NCBI RefSeq assembly: GCF_030264295.1
Contig: NZ_CP127173.1
Location: 6,083,501-6,147,500 of the forward strand
Reading direction: 5' to 3'
From: Amycolatopsis nalaikhensis
GTDB lineage: Bacteria > Actinomycetota > Actinomycetes > Mycobacteriales > Pseudonocardiaceae
Length of the DNA stretch: 64,000 nt
Of this stretch, positions 1 through 10,127 are shown piece by piece (position 1 is the stretch's first letter; each line of letters starts with the position of its first letter). The notes under the pieces are model-generated. The model saw nothing but the letters and a program-made list of their open reading frames with translations, had not been told where the DNA came from and did no database searches. Made by a program: the position numbers and the translations under genes.

Positions 1-250
1 CAAGAAGGGTGCGTCCAGCTCCCGCAACGGTCGTGACTCGAACGCGCAGCGCCTCGGCGTCAAGCGCTTCGGCGGCCAGGAAGTCAACGCGGGCGAGATC
101 CTGATCCGCCAGCGCGGCACCAAGTTCCACCCCGGCGTGAACGTCGGCCGTGGCGGCGACGACACGCTGTTCGCCCTGGCCGCCGGCGCGGTCCAGTTCG
201 GCGAGAAGCGTGGCCGCAAGACGGTCAACATCGTACCGTCGGAAGCCTGA
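1..250 (+). CDS. rpmA: 50S ribosomal protein L27 (5' end outside window)
   Basis: Structural protein of the large ribosomal subunit; its N-terminal tail reaches toward the peptidyl-transferase centre. Only the last 82 codons are in the window, read from base 2 and ending in TGA at 248-250. The visible part carries the family signature: KKGASSSRNGRDSNAQRLGVK, then GEILIRQRGTKFHPG and the C-terminal FGEKRGRKTVNIVP. The real start, and presumably rplU before it, lie upstream of base 1. A strong hairpin terminator follows, then obg, the usual bacterial rplU-rpmA-obg order. Identity is secure; only the missing start is uncertain. Confidence 0.97.
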   Translation, partial: KKGASSSRNGRDSNAQRLGVKRFGGQEVNAGEILIRQRGTKFHPGVNVGRGGDDTLFALAAGAVQFGEKRGRKTVNIVPSEA

Positions 251-275
251 GTCTCGGCTTCTGTCTAGACCTCTG

Positions 276-322
276 ACGAGGGGTGGGGCCGGAATATCCG
301 GTGCCACCCCTCGTTTGTTTTG
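276..322 (+). terminator. Rho-independent terminator after rpmA
   Basis: A perfect 11-bp stem (ACGAGGGGTGG at 276-286 with CCACCCCTCGT at 304-314) encloses a second 5-bp stem, CCGGA/TCCGG at 289-301. A T-rich tail (TTTGTTTTG) follows. It lies 25 bp after the rpmA stop and 45 bp before obg. It should therefore end or dampen ribosomal-protein transcription before obg. Confidence 0.85.
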
Positions 323-358
323 TTCGTACCTTGTCGTTGAGTGAAGTGAGGCAGAGTC

Positions 359-1816
359 ATGGCGTCCCGGTTCGTGGACCGCGCGGTCATCCACCTGACC
401 GCCGGTGACGGGGGCAACGGCTGCGCCTCGGTGCACCGCGAGAAGTTCAAGCCCCTCGGCGGCCCCGACGGCGGCAACGGCGGCAACGGCGGCGACGTCC
501 TGCTGGTCGTCGACCCGAACGTGCACACCCTGCTGGACTTCCACTTCCGCCCGCACGCGAAGGCGGGCAGCGGCAAGATGGGCCAGGGCGGCAACCGCGC
601 GGGCGCGGCGGGGGAGACGCTGGTGATGAAGGTGCCGTCCGGCACCGTCGTGTTCACCGAAGACGGCGAGATGGTCGCCGACCTGATTGGCCCCGGCACC
701 ACGTTCGTCGCCGCCCAGGGCGGCCGCGGCGGTCTCGGCAACGCGGCGCTCGCGTCGAAGGCCCGCAAGGCCCCCGGGTTCGCCCTGCTGGGCGAGCCGG
801 GCGAGGCCCGCAGCCTGACGCTGGAGCTGCGCTCGGTCGCCGACGTCGGCCTGCTCGGGTTCCCGTCGGCCGGCAAGTCGTCGCTGATCTCGGTGCTGTC
901 CGCGGCCAAGCCGAAGATCGCCGACTACCCGTTCACCACGCTGGTGCCGAACCTCGGCGTCATCACCGGCGGCGACACGGTGTTCACGATGGCCGACGTG
1001 CCCGGCCTGATCCCCGGCGCGTCCGAGGGCAAGGGCCTCGGCCTCGACTTCCTGCGCCACATCGAGCGCTGCGCGGTGCTGGTGCACGTCGTCGACTGCG
1101 CCACGCTGGAGCCCGGCCGCGACCCGGTGTCCGATGTGGACGCGCTGGAGGCCGAGCTGGCGAAGTACACGCCGAGCCTCGGCGGGAAGCTCGAGGAGCG
1201 GCCGCGTGTCGTCGTCCTCAACAAGATCGACATCCCGGAGGCGGCCGAGCTCGCCGAGTTCGTCCGGCCGGAGTTCGAAGCCCGCGGCCTCCGCGTGTTC
1301 GAGGTTTCCACGGCGTCGCGCAAGGGCCTGCGGGAGCTGACGTTCGCGCTGGCCGCGATCGTCGAGGAGTACCGCGAGGCGCAGCCGGTGCTGGAGCCGG
1401 AGAAGATCGTGCTGCGGCCGCTCGCCGTCGACGACTCCGGGTTCACCGTCGAGATCGACCCGGAGGAAGAGGGCGCGTTCATCGTGCGCGGCGCCCGCCC
1501 GGAGCGGTGGATCCGCCAGACGAACTTCGCCAACGACGAGGCCGTCGGCTACCTGGCCGACCGGCTCAACCGCCTGGGCGTCGAGGACGAGCTGGCGAAG
1601 CTCGGCGCGAAGCCGGGCAGCCCGGTCACGATCGGCGACGTCCAGTTCGAGTGGGAGCCGTCGACGCCGTCGGTGGCGGTCCACCTGTCCGGGCGCGGCA
1701 CGGACGTCCGGCTGGAGCGCAGCGACCGCGTCGGCGCGGCCGAGCGCAAGGAGGCCCGCCGGATCCGCCGCGAAGGCACGGGCGAGTTCGACGAAGACGT
1801 GGACGTCGAAGAGTGA
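359..1816 (+). CDS. obg: GTPase Obg/CgtA
   Basis: Essential ribosome-associated GTPase acting in 50S maturation and stress/growth control. The 485-residue product has the three Obg parts in order. First is a glycine-rich Obg fold (about 1-158, with repeated GGNGG-type turns near residue 20-45). Next is the G domain with the P-loop GFPSAGKSS near 167-175, DVPG for G3 and NKID for G4. Last is a C-terminal OCT domain (about 345-425) with an acidic tail. The ATG follows a GAGG ribosome site (GTGAGGCAGAGTC). The stop overlaps the GTG of proB by 4 bp, so the two are translationally coupled. Length and motifs are normal for actinobacterial Obg. Confidence 0.97.
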   Translation: MASRFVDRAVIHLTAGDGGNGCASVHREKFKPLGGPDGGNGGNGGDVLLVVDPNVHTLLDFHFRPHAKAGSGKMGQGGNRAGAAGETLVMKVPSGTVVFTEDGEMVADLIGPGTTFVAAQGGRGGLGNAALASKARKAPGFALLGEPGEARSLTLELRSVADVGLLGFPSAGKSSLISVLSAAKPKIADYPFTTLVPNLGVITGGDTVFTMADVPGLIPGASEGKGLGLDFLRHIERCAVLVHVVDCATLEPGRDPVSDVDALEAELAKYTPSLGGKLEERPRVVVLNKIDIPEAAELAEFVRPEFEARGLRVFEVSTASRKGLRELTFALAAIVEEYREAQPVLEPEKIVLRPLAVDDSGFTVEIDPEEEGAFIVRGARPERWIRQTNFANDEAVGYLADRLNRLGVEDELAKLGAKPGSPVTIGDVQFEWEPSTPSVAVHLSGRGTDVRLERSDRVGAAERKEARRIRREGTGEFDEDVDVEE

Positions 1817-2922
1817 GCGGCACGCGTGAGGCCATCGCCGCCGCCCGGCGGCTGGTGGTCAAGGTCGGTTCGTCGGCGCTGACGACGGCGGGCAGCGGCC
1901 TCGACGCCGCCCGCCTGGACGCCCTGGTCGACGCGATCGCCGAGCGCGTCGCCCGCGACACGCAGATCGTCCTGGTGTCCTCGGGCGCGATCGGCGCGGG
2001 CCTGGCTCCGCTGTCCCTGGGCAAGCGGCCGCGAGACCTGGCGACCCAGCAGGCGGCGGCGAGCGTCGGCCAGCTGGCGCTGGCGCACGCGTACGCGGAG
2101 TCGTTCGGGCGGTACGCGCTGACGGTCGGGCAGGTGCTGCTGACGTCCGACGACGTCGTCCGCCGTTCGCACTACCGCAACGCGCAGCGCACGTTCTCCC
2201 GGCTGCTGGCCCTGGGCGCGGTCCCGGTGGTGAACGAGAACGACACGGTGGCGACGGAGGAAATCCGCTTCGGCGACAACGACCGCCTGGCGGCCTTGGT
2301 GGCGCACCTGATCGGCGCGGACGCACTGATCCTGTTGTCCGATGTGGACGGCCTGTACGACGGCGACCCGCGTGAAGGGGCCACCCGCAAGCTGACCGAG
2401 GTCCTCTCGGAGTCCGATGTGGACGGAATATCGGTCGGCATGTCCAGCTCCGGCCTGGGAACGGGCGGAATGGTCTCGAAGCTGGCGGCCGCCCGGACGG
2501 CGGCGGGAGCGGGCATCCCGGTCCTCCTGGCGGCGGCCTCGGAAGCCTCGGCGGCGTTGACAGCGGCATCGCCGGGAACGGCGTTCGCCCCGGCGGACAC
2601 GCGGCTGTCGGCGCGCAGGTTCTGGCTGGGCTACGCGGCGGACACCACGGGCAGGCTCCGCCTCGACGACGGCGCGGTGAAGGCGGTGGTCGGCCGCCGG
2701 AGGTCATTGCTGGCGGCGGGAATCACGGGCGTGGCGGGCGAGTTCCAGGCGGGCGACGTGGTGGACCTGGTGGACGCGAAGGACCGCCCGGTGGCCCGCG
2801 GCGTGGTGGCGTTCGACGCGACGGAGCTGCCGGACCTGATCGGCCGCTCGACGCACGAGCTCCCGGCGGAGCAGCGCCGCGAGGTGGTCCACGCGGACGA
2901 CTTGGTCCCCCTGCGCCGCTAG
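1813..2922 (+). CDS. proB: Glutamate 5-kinase
   Basis: Catalyses ATP-dependent phosphorylation of L-glutamate, the first step of proline synthesis. The 369-residue product starts at a GTG overlapping the obg stop (GTGA). Visible signatures are the kinase N-terminus LVVKVGSSAL near residue 13-22, VSSGAIGAG, the glutamate-binding NENDTV, LLSDVDGLY, and GTGGMVSKLAAA. A C-terminal PUA domain follows (about 275-365, with GITGVAGEFQAGDVV). An in-frame extension upstream would run through obg out of frame, so I chose the overlapping start. The obg-proB order matches mycobacteria. proA is not in this window. Confidence 0.96.
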   Translation: MSGTREAIAAARRLVVKVGSSALTTAGSGLDAARLDALVDAIAERVARDTQIVLVSSGAIGAGLAPLSLGKRPRDLATQQAAASVGQLALAHAYAESFGRYALTVGQVLLTSDDVVRRSHYRNAQRTFSRLLALGAVPVVNENDTVATEEIRFGDNDRLAALVAHLIGADALILLSDVDGLYDGDPREGATRKLTEVLSESDVDGISVGMSSSGLGTGGMVSKLAAARTAAGAGIPVLLAAASEASAALTAASPGTAFAPADTRLSARRFWLGYAADTTGRLRLDDGAVKAVVGRRRSLLAAGITGVAGEFQAGDVVDLVDAKDRPVARGVVAFDATELPDLIGRSTHELPAEQRREVVHADDLVPLRR

Positions 2923-2935
2923 CCCCACCGGCGCG

Positions 2936-3220
2936 TCACGGCGCTTCGACGGCCGAAATCCGGTAGCGCGCCACGGACGCGTCGAGGATCCGGGCGGCCT
3001 GCTCGTCGGACGGCCCGGACCCGCGGAAGCGCTCGAGGTCCTCATCGGATTCCCAGCGCTCGTACACGGTGACCCGGCCGGGATCGAGCAGGTCGGCACC
3101 CAGCGCGTACTCGAGGCAGCCGGGCGCCGCCCGCGCGAGCCGGACGGCTTCGACGCAGCTTTCGAGGTAGGTGTCACTCTCTTCGGGAGCGACGGCGAGC
3201 CACCCGGCGACGATGATCAT
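2936..3220 (-). CDS. Antibiotic biosynthesis monooxygenase (ABM) domain protein
   Basis: Small single-domain protein of 94 residues starting MIIVAGWLAVAPEE. It has the ferredoxin-like ABM pattern: a beta strand, YLESCVEAVRLARAAPGCLEY, then the YERWESDEDLERF strand/helix typical of putative quinol monooxygenases. Its ATG overlaps the stop of the upstream PPOX gene by 4 bp (ATGA), so the two form one transcription unit with argS. The substrate is unknown. A longer reading frame exists upstream, but the overlap start is preferred because it begins exactly at the first strand of the fold. Confidence 0.8.
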   Translation of the reverse strand: MIIVAGWLAVAPEESDTYLESCVEAVRLARAAPGCLEYALGADLLDPGRVTVYERWESDEDLERFRGSGPSDEQAARILDASVARYRISAVEAP

Positions 3221-3603
3221 GACGTGATCCGATCCGCTTTTATGGTCAGGAGCAGCCGCGTCTGGTCGCGCCCGCCCCACCACGGGTACGGGCCACCGAG
3301 GTACCGCTGCGCCAGCTTTTCGATGTGCTCGACCGCGCCGTCCTCGGTCGTGTCGATGACCTGCCCGCGGATCGCGTAGTAGCGCGACGGCCGCTCACGG
3401 TCGGCGACGTTCAGCGCCACCCGCGGGTCACGCTCGATGTTCCGCTGCTTCTGGTGCCCCAGCACGGTGTTGACGAGGACGTGCGTGCCGTCGGTGTCCA
3501 CCCAGGTCTGGGTGAGCTGCGGCGAGCCGTCGGGCATCGACGTCGCGAGGAAGCAGAGGCTGGGTTCGCGCAGCAGCGCGACCAGGTCGCCGGGCAGTTC
3601 CAC
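3217..3603 (-). CDS. PPOX-class (probably F420-dependent) oxidoreductase
   Basis: A 128-residue split-barrel flavin/F420-binding protein. Seen in it: LREPSLCFLATSMPDGSPQLTQTWVD at the N-terminus (a run typical of the TIGR03618-like family), then ERDPRVALNV and a C-terminal half with YYAIRGQVIDTTEDG and YPWWGGRDQ. The start is the GTG at 3603, 11 bp after the argS stop and preceded by a clear GGAGG. Longer in-frame readings would overlap argS and are not credible. The substrate is unknown; the family reduces or binds diverse substrates with F420 or FMN. It is co-transcribed with argS and the ABM gene. Confidence 0.82.
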   Translation of the reverse strand: MELPGDLVALLREPSLCFLATSMPDGSPQLTQTWVDTDGTHVLVNTVLGHQKQRNIERDPRVALNVADRERPSRYYAIRGQVIDTTEDGAVEHIEKLAQRYLGGPYPWWGGRDQTRLLLTIKADRITS

Positions 3604-3614
3604 AGTGGCCTCCG

Positions 3615-5339
<1,725 letters not shown>

Positions 5340-5408
5340 GGTGTCCCTCCTTCGGCTCAGTGACGGAGTCCGAAGCCTAGCGAGCGTCACCGAGCGGTGA
5401 CGAAGGGA

Positions 5409-6695
5409 TTAGCGCAGCTCGCTGCCCTTCGTCTCGGGCAGCGTGAGGATGACGGCGAACGCGATCGCCGCGCCCACGGCCACATACCAGAAGTAGAGCG
5501 TCTGCGAGACCGTGCCGAAGAGCGTGATGAGCAGGGGAGCGGTGCCGCCGAAGACCGCGACGGTCAGGTTGTACCAGGCACCGATGCCCAGCCCGCGCAG
5601 TTCGGTCGGGAACAGCTCGCTCATGATGGCCGGCGCGATCGACGTCATCGCCGTGTACAGCCCGAGCCCGACGCAGAACACCACGAGCAGCCCGCCGATG
5701 TTCGGCCCGATCAAAGTGGACAGTGGCACGACGACGACCGCCGTCACCCCCGACCAGACGAGCAGCTGCGGCTTCCGCCCGGCCCGGTCGGCGAGCGCGC
5801 CCATCGGGTACTGCAGCGCGATGAACAACGCCGTGCCGACCGAAAGCGCGAGGAAGACCGCGTCGGCGTCCGCGTGCCGGTTCTTCACCGCGAACGACGT
5901 CAGCGCGCTGAAGAACGTGTAGTAGCAGAGCGTCGAGAGCATCGTGAAACCGACGAGCCTGCCGACGGCTTTGGGGTGGTGCGTCAACGTCGTCAGCAGC
6001 GGGCGCTCGAGCTTCCGAGCCTTGGTCTTCTTCTGCTCGAACAGCTCGGTCTCGGCGAGACTCCGGCGCAGCCACAGCCCGACCAGGCCGAATACGCCGC
6101 CCAGCAGGAACGGCAGCCGCCAGCCCCAGGACGCGAGCTCCGCCTTGTCCAGCGCCCGGGCCAGTACGAAGCCGAGCACGGTCGCGACCAGGACCGCCGA
6201 CCCGGTCGAGATGTAGAAGAACGCCGAGTACCGGCCCCGCCGCTCCGGCGGCGCGATCTCGCCCAGGTAGGCCGACGCGTTCGACACCTCGCCGCCGAGC
6301 GACAGCCCCTGCGCGACGCGGGCGAGCAGCAGCAGGATCGGCGCGAGCCACCCGACCTGGGAGAACGTCGGCAGCAGCCCGATCGCGACCGAGCCGCCCG
6401 CCATCAGCAGGATGGTGAGGATCATGGCCGGCTTGCGTCCCCGGGTGTCGGCGAAGCGCCCGAGCAGGACGCCGCCGAGCGGCCGGAAGAAGAACGCGAG
6501 CGCGTAGGTCGCGAACGTGTTGATCAGGGCCAGGGTCTCGTTGCCGGAGGGGAAGAACGCGCCGGCGAAGTAGATGCTGAACGTCGCGTAGATGGTCCAG
6601 TCGAACCACTCCAGCGCGTTGCCCGCGCTGGCCGCGAACAGTTTGCGCACCGGCAGCCGGTGCCGCTGGGATACCTGCACGGTGGACTCGGTCAT
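5409..6695 (-). CDS. MFS transporter, metabolite:H+ symporter (MHS) type
   Basis: Polytopic membrane protein of 428 residues with about 12 predicted helices. The N-terminus GNALEWFDWTIYATFSIYFA, the loop motif FADTRGRKPAM after helix 2 and GLSLGGEVSNASAYLGE place it in the MHS branch. That branch contains proton symporters for dicarboxylates, proline/betaine or aromatic acids. The start is an ATG preceded by GGAGG. The gene lies 98 bp downstream of the helicase gene and 69 bp upstream of argS, all on the minus strand. The substrate cannot be named from sequence; no catabolic neighbours help. Confidence 0.85.
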   Translation of the reverse strand: MTESTVQVSQRHRLPVRKLFAASAGNALEWFDWTIYATFSIYFAGAFFPSGNETLALINTFATYALAFFFRPLGGVLLGRFADTRGRKPAMILTILLMAGGSVAIGLLPTFSQVGWLAPILLLLARVAQGLSLGGEVSNASAYLGEIAPPERRGRYSAFFYISTGSAVLVATVLGFVLARALDKAELASWGWRLPFLLGGVFGLVGLWLRRSLAETELFEQKKTKARKLERPLLTTLTHHPKAVGRLVGFTMLSTLCYYTFFSALTSFAVKNRHADADAVFLALSVGTALFIALQYPMGALADRAGRKPQLLVWSGVTAVVVVPLSTLIGPNIGGLLVVFCVGLGLYTAMTSIAPAIMSELFPTELRGLGIGAWYNLTVAVFGGTAPLLITLFGTVSQTLYFWYVAVGAAIAFAVILTLPETKGSELR

Positions 6696-6793
6696 GGCGG
6701 CCTCCACGTCACCCGAAGGTGGAACGGGACTTTGCCACATTCGTTCGCGGTGCGAAAGGTTCTGTCTGTCCGAAGTTCGTGTTCTCCTTTCCG

Positions 6794-8905
6794 CTATGCC
6801 GTACTGGCCAAGGCGAAGGGCAACACCGCCGGGGACCCGGCCCGCCGCAGCAACCGGGCGGCCAGCGTCATCGTCCAGCCCGTGTCGATGACGTCGTCCA
6901 CCAGCAGGATCGGCCCGGCGGGCAACGTCGCCGCGAGGTCGGCGGGCATGCTCATCCGCCGCCACAGGTCGGCCAGCCGTTGCGCGCTGTTCGCCTGCCT
7001 CGGCGGCGGGCCCTCGGCGTCGAGCGCGCCGAGGAAGTCCAGCCTGCCGATCTCGGCCAGCCGCGTGGCGAGGCTGTACACGAGCTGCGGCCGCGTCGAG
7101 GAAGGCACCGCGACCACCGCCACCGGCCGTTCCGTCCACTGCCACCCGGCGAGCACCTGGACGCACGCCTTGAACACCGAGTCCGGCACCTCGGCGTCCT
7201 TCGCCTGCGGCCCGACGAGCTCCCGCAGCCGGTTGCCCCAGCCGACGTCGGTGAGCCGCCCGAGCACCTGGCCCGGCTCGGCCTGGTCGTCGGCCGAGAT
7301 CCGGCCGGAGACCGGGATGTCCAAAGAGGACATTCCGGTGGGCCACTGCTTCCGGGGCGCGACCTCGACCCCCGGGCGCTGCAGCCGTTCGCGGGTCGCC
7401 TCGGCGACGTCGTCGGCCACCGTGGTGTCCCAGTGGTCGCCGGTGCAGTTGTCGCACCGCCCGCACGGCGCCGCCTCGGGGTCGTCGAGCTGGCGCCGCA
7501 GGTACTCCATCCGGCAACCCTCGGTCGCGAGGTAGCCGAGCATCGCCTCCTGCTCGCGGTCACGGGCCTCGGCGACGCGCTGGTACCGCCCGCGGTCGTA
7601 CTGCCACTCCTCACCCGTGCTCGTCCAGCCGCCCTTCACGCGCCGCACCGCGCCGTCGACGTCCAGCACCTTGAGCACCATCTCCAGGCGGGAGCGGGAA
7701 AGCTCCACCGACGGCTCGAGCGCGGCCGTCGACAATGGACGGTCGGCGTACGCCAGCGTGTTCAGCACCTGGGTCACCCGCAGCTCGTCCGGGAACGCGA
7801 GCGAGCCGAAGTACGCCCAGATCGCCTTGTCCTCCTCGCCGGGCAGCAGCACGACCTCGGCGCGCTCGACGCCACGCCCGGCGCGGCCGACCTGCTGGTA
7901 GTACGCGATCGGCGACGACGGAGCACCGAGGTGCACGACGAACCCGAGGTCCGGCTTGTCGAACCCCATGCCCAGTGCGGACGTCGCGACCAGGGCTTTG
8001 ACGCGGTTGCCGAGCAGGTCGTCCTCGGCCGCCTGACGGTCGGCCGGGTCGGTCTTGCCGGTGTAGGCCGCCACCGGGTAGCCGCGGTCCTTCAGCAGCG
8101 ACGCGACGTCGTGCGCCGCCGCCACGGTCAGCGTGTAGATGATCCCGGAGCCGGGCAGCTCGGCCAGGTGCTCGGCGAGCCACGCCAGCCGCGCCTGCGA
8201 CGTCGGCAGCCGGCACACCGACAGCCGCAGGCTTTCCCGGTCGAGGCTGCCGCGCAGCACCAGCGTGTCGGCGCCGGTGCCGAGGCCGAGCTGCTCGGCG
8301 ACGTCGGTGACGACGCGGTCGTTCGCCGTCGCCGTGGTCGCCAGCACCGGCACGCCGTCGGGCAGGTCGCCCAGCAACGTCCGCAGGCGCCGGTAGTCGG
8401 GCCGGAAGTCGTGGCCCCAGTCGGAGATGCAGTGCGCCTCGTCGACCACCAGCAGGCCGGTGCTCGCGGTCAGCTTCGGCAGCACGTTGTCGCGGAAGTC
8501 CGGGTTGTTCAGCCGTTCGGGGCTGACCAGCAGGACGTCCACCTCGCCCGCCGCGACCGCCGCCTGGACCTGGTCCCACTCCTGGGCGTTCGCCGAGTTC
8601 ATGGTCGCCGCGTGGATCCCGGCCCGCGCCGCCGCCGAGATCTGGTTGCGCATCAGCGCGAGCAGCGGCGAGACGATCACCGTCGGCCCGCTGCCCTGTT
8701 CCCGCAGCAGCGCCGTGGCCAGGAAGTACACCGCCGACTTGCCCCAGCCGGTGCGCTGCACGACCAGCGCGCGGCGGCGCTGCGCGACCAGTGCCTCGAT
8801 GGCCGTCCACTGGTCTTCGCGCAGCTTCGCCGAGTCGCCGGCCAATGCCCGGAGGAGGGTTTCGGCGCGGTCCCGGAGTGCTGAGGCGGTGCTGGTGGTG
8901 TCCAC
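6794..8905 (-). CDS. rqlH: RecQ-like DNA helicase with C-terminal phosphoribosyltransferase-like domain (RqlH type)
   Basis: ATP-dependent superfamily-2 helicase of 703 residues. Seen: the motif 0/Walker A region LREDQWTAIEAL...QRTGWGKSAV (about 28-60), a DEAH box VVDEAHCISDWGHDFRP, motif VI QQVGRAGRG, then a zinc-binding cysteine cluster with CGRCDNC near residue 500. The last 40 residues contain GPILLVDDVIDTGWT, the PRPP-binding signature of type I phosphoribosyltransferases. This order (helicase, tetracysteine zinc domain, PRTase) is that of Mycobacterium smegmatis RqlH. The helicase lacks the usual RQC/HRDC tail. The GTG at 8905 is the best start; a longer frame begins at 9040 with non-conserved sequence. 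Confidence 0.87.
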   Translation of the reverse strand: MDTTSTASALRDRAETLLRALAGDSAKLREDQWTAIEALVAQRRRALVVQRTGWGKSAVYFLATALLREQGSGPTVIVSPLLALMRNQISAAARAGIHAATMNSANAQEWDQVQAAVAAGEVDVLLVSPERLNNPDFRDNVLPKLTASTGLLVVDEAHCISDWGHDFRPDYRRLRTLLGDLPDGVPVLATTATANDRVVTDVAEQLGLGTGADTLVLRGSLDRESLRLSVCRLPTSQARLAWLAEHLAELPGSGIIYTLTVAAAHDVASLLKDRGYPVAAYTGKTDPADRQAAEDDLLGNRVKALVATSALGMGFDKPDLGFVVHLGAPSSPIAYYQQVGRAGRGVERAEVVLLPGEEDKAIWAYFGSLAFPDELRVTQVLNTLAYADRPLSTAALEPSVELSRSRLEMVLKVLDVDGAVRRVKGGWTSTGEEWQYDRGRYQRVAEARDREQEAMLGYLATEGCRMEYLRRQLDDPEAAPCGRCDNCTGDHWDTTVADDVAEATRERLQRPGVEVAPRKQWPTGMSSLDIPVSGRISADDQAEPGQVLGRLTDVGWGNRLRELVGPQAKDAEVPDSVFKACVQVLAGWQWTERPVAVVAVPSSTRPQLVYSLATRLAEIGRLDFLGALDAEGPPPRQANSAQRLADLWRRMSMPADLAATLPAGPILLVDDVIDTGWTMTLAARLLRRAGSPAVLPFALASTA

Positions 8906-9062
8906 GTCCCCACGTCTACCCCATGGGACCGACAGACCGGGAATCGGCGGCGCCGCGAACGGAAGGTTCGCGACCGATACGGGCCGTAATGTGATCTGAA
9001 TCACAGGATTTGCCCGGTCGGGCGAGGTGGTGAACAGCACCCGACGATCCGCGCTTCCGCTG

Positions 9063-9068
9063 TATAGG
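9063..9068 (+). promoter_or_regulatory. Putative -10 box of nadD, near-leaderless
   Basis: TATAGG lies 10 bp before the nadD ATG, and no Shine-Dalgarno sequence is visible between them. Transcription starting 6-7 bp downstream would leave only a few untranslated bases. Near-leaderless mRNAs are common in this phylum. The -35 is unclear, so this is only a proposal. Confidence 0.4.
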
Positions 9069-9078
9069 CTCCTCAGTC

Positions 9079-9672
9079 ATGTCACCACGGCGGATCGGGG
9101 TCATGGGCGGCACGTTCGACCCCGTGCACCACGGCCACCTCGTCGCGGCCAGCGAGGTCCAGTCCCGGTTCGGGCTCGACGAGGTGATCTTCGTCCCCAC
9201 CGGCCAGCCGTGGCAGAAGACCGGCCGCCAGGTGACCAAGGCCGAGGACCGCTACCTGATGACGGTCATCGCGACCGCGTCCAACCCGGTGTTCTCGGTC
9301 AGCCGCGTCGACATCGACCGCGGCGGCCAGACCTACACCGTCGACACCCTGCGCGACCTGCACGCGGAGTACCCCGACGACGAGCTCTTCTTCATCACCG
9401 GCGCCGACGCGCTCGAGCAGATCCTGACCTGGCACAAAGCCGACGAGCTGTTCGACTTCGCGCACTTCATCGGCGTCACGCGGCCCGGCTACCGGCTCAA
9501 CTCGCACCACCTGCCCAGCGGCAAGGTGAGCCTCGTCGAGGTCACCGCGATGGCCATTTCGTCCACGGGCTGCCGCGACCGCGTCGAGCGCGGGGAGCCG
9601 GTCTGGTACCTCGTTCCCGACGGCGTCGTCCGCTACATCGCCAAGAAGGATCTGTACCGGAAGAGCGACTGA
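9079..9672 (+). CDS. nadD: Nicotinate-nucleotide adenylyltransferase
   Basis: Transfers AMP from ATP to nicotinate mononucleotide in NAD synthesis. The 197-residue product begins MSPRRIGVMGGTFDPVHHGH, the nucleotidyltransferase GGTFDPxHxGH motif. The second motif is near the end, in the SSTGCRDRVERG region (the ISST(x)hR pattern of NadD). Length is typical. It heads a plus-strand block with rsfS, gpgP, octT and degV that matches Rv2421c to Rv2417c in M. tuberculosis. It is divergent from the helicase gene. Confidence 0.95.
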   Translation: MSPRRIGVMGGTFDPVHHGHLVAASEVQSRFGLDEVIFVPTGQPWQKTGRQVTKAEDRYLMTVIATASNPVFSVSRVDIDRGGQTYTVDTLRDLHAEYPDDELFFITGADALEQILTWHKADELFDFAHFIGVTRPGYRLNSHHLPSGKVSLVEVTAMAISSTGCRDRVERGEPVWYLVPDGVVRYIAKKDLYRKSD

Positions 9673-9731
9673 AGCGCCCCTGGTCCCGGCGGGTACCCTT
9701 CTCGGGCGAACCCGATCTGAGAAGGAGCACC

Positions 9732-10127
9732 GTGGCAGCCACGTCCGAGGCACGAGAGCTGGCCGTAGCGGCCGCACACGCGGCGGCGGACAAGAAGGCC
9801 AGCGACGTAGTCGTGCTGGACGTGTCCGAGCAGCTCGTCATCACCGACGCCTTCGTCATCGCCTCCGCGTCCAACGAGCGCCTGGTCGGCGCGATCGTCG
9901 ACAACGTCGAGGAGAAGCTGCGCGAGAGCGGGCACAAGCCGGTCCGCCGCGAAGGCGCCCGCGAGGGGCGCTGGGTGCTGCTCGACTACGTCGACGTCGT
10001 CGTGCACGTCCAGCACGTCGAAGAGCGCACGTTCTACGGCCTCGAGCGGCTGTGGAAGGACTGCCCGCGCATCGAGGTGGACGGCCTCGAGGAGCCGCCC
10101 GCCGACGAGGACCCGGACGTCCCGTGA
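9732..10127 (+). CDS. rsfS: Ribosomal silencing factor RsfS
   Basis: DUF143-family protein that binds L14 of the 50S subunit and blocks subunit joining in starved cells. The 131-residue product shows DVVVLDVSEQLVITDAFVI, then SNERLVGAIVDNVEEKLRE, and the C-terminal VLLDYVDVVVHVQHVEERTFYGLERLW, all diagnostic. The start is the GTG at 9732, preceded by GAGAAGGAGC. It is separated from nadD by about 60 bp, and its stop overlaps the gpgP start by 4 bp. The acidic tail after residue 118 is not conserved. Confidence 0.94.
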   Translation: MAATSEARELAVAAAHAAADKKASDVVVLDVSEQLVITDAFVIASASNERLVGAIVDNVEEKLRESGHKPVRREGAREGRWVLLDYVDVVVHVQHVEERTFYGLERLWKDCPRIEVDGLEEPPADEDPDVP

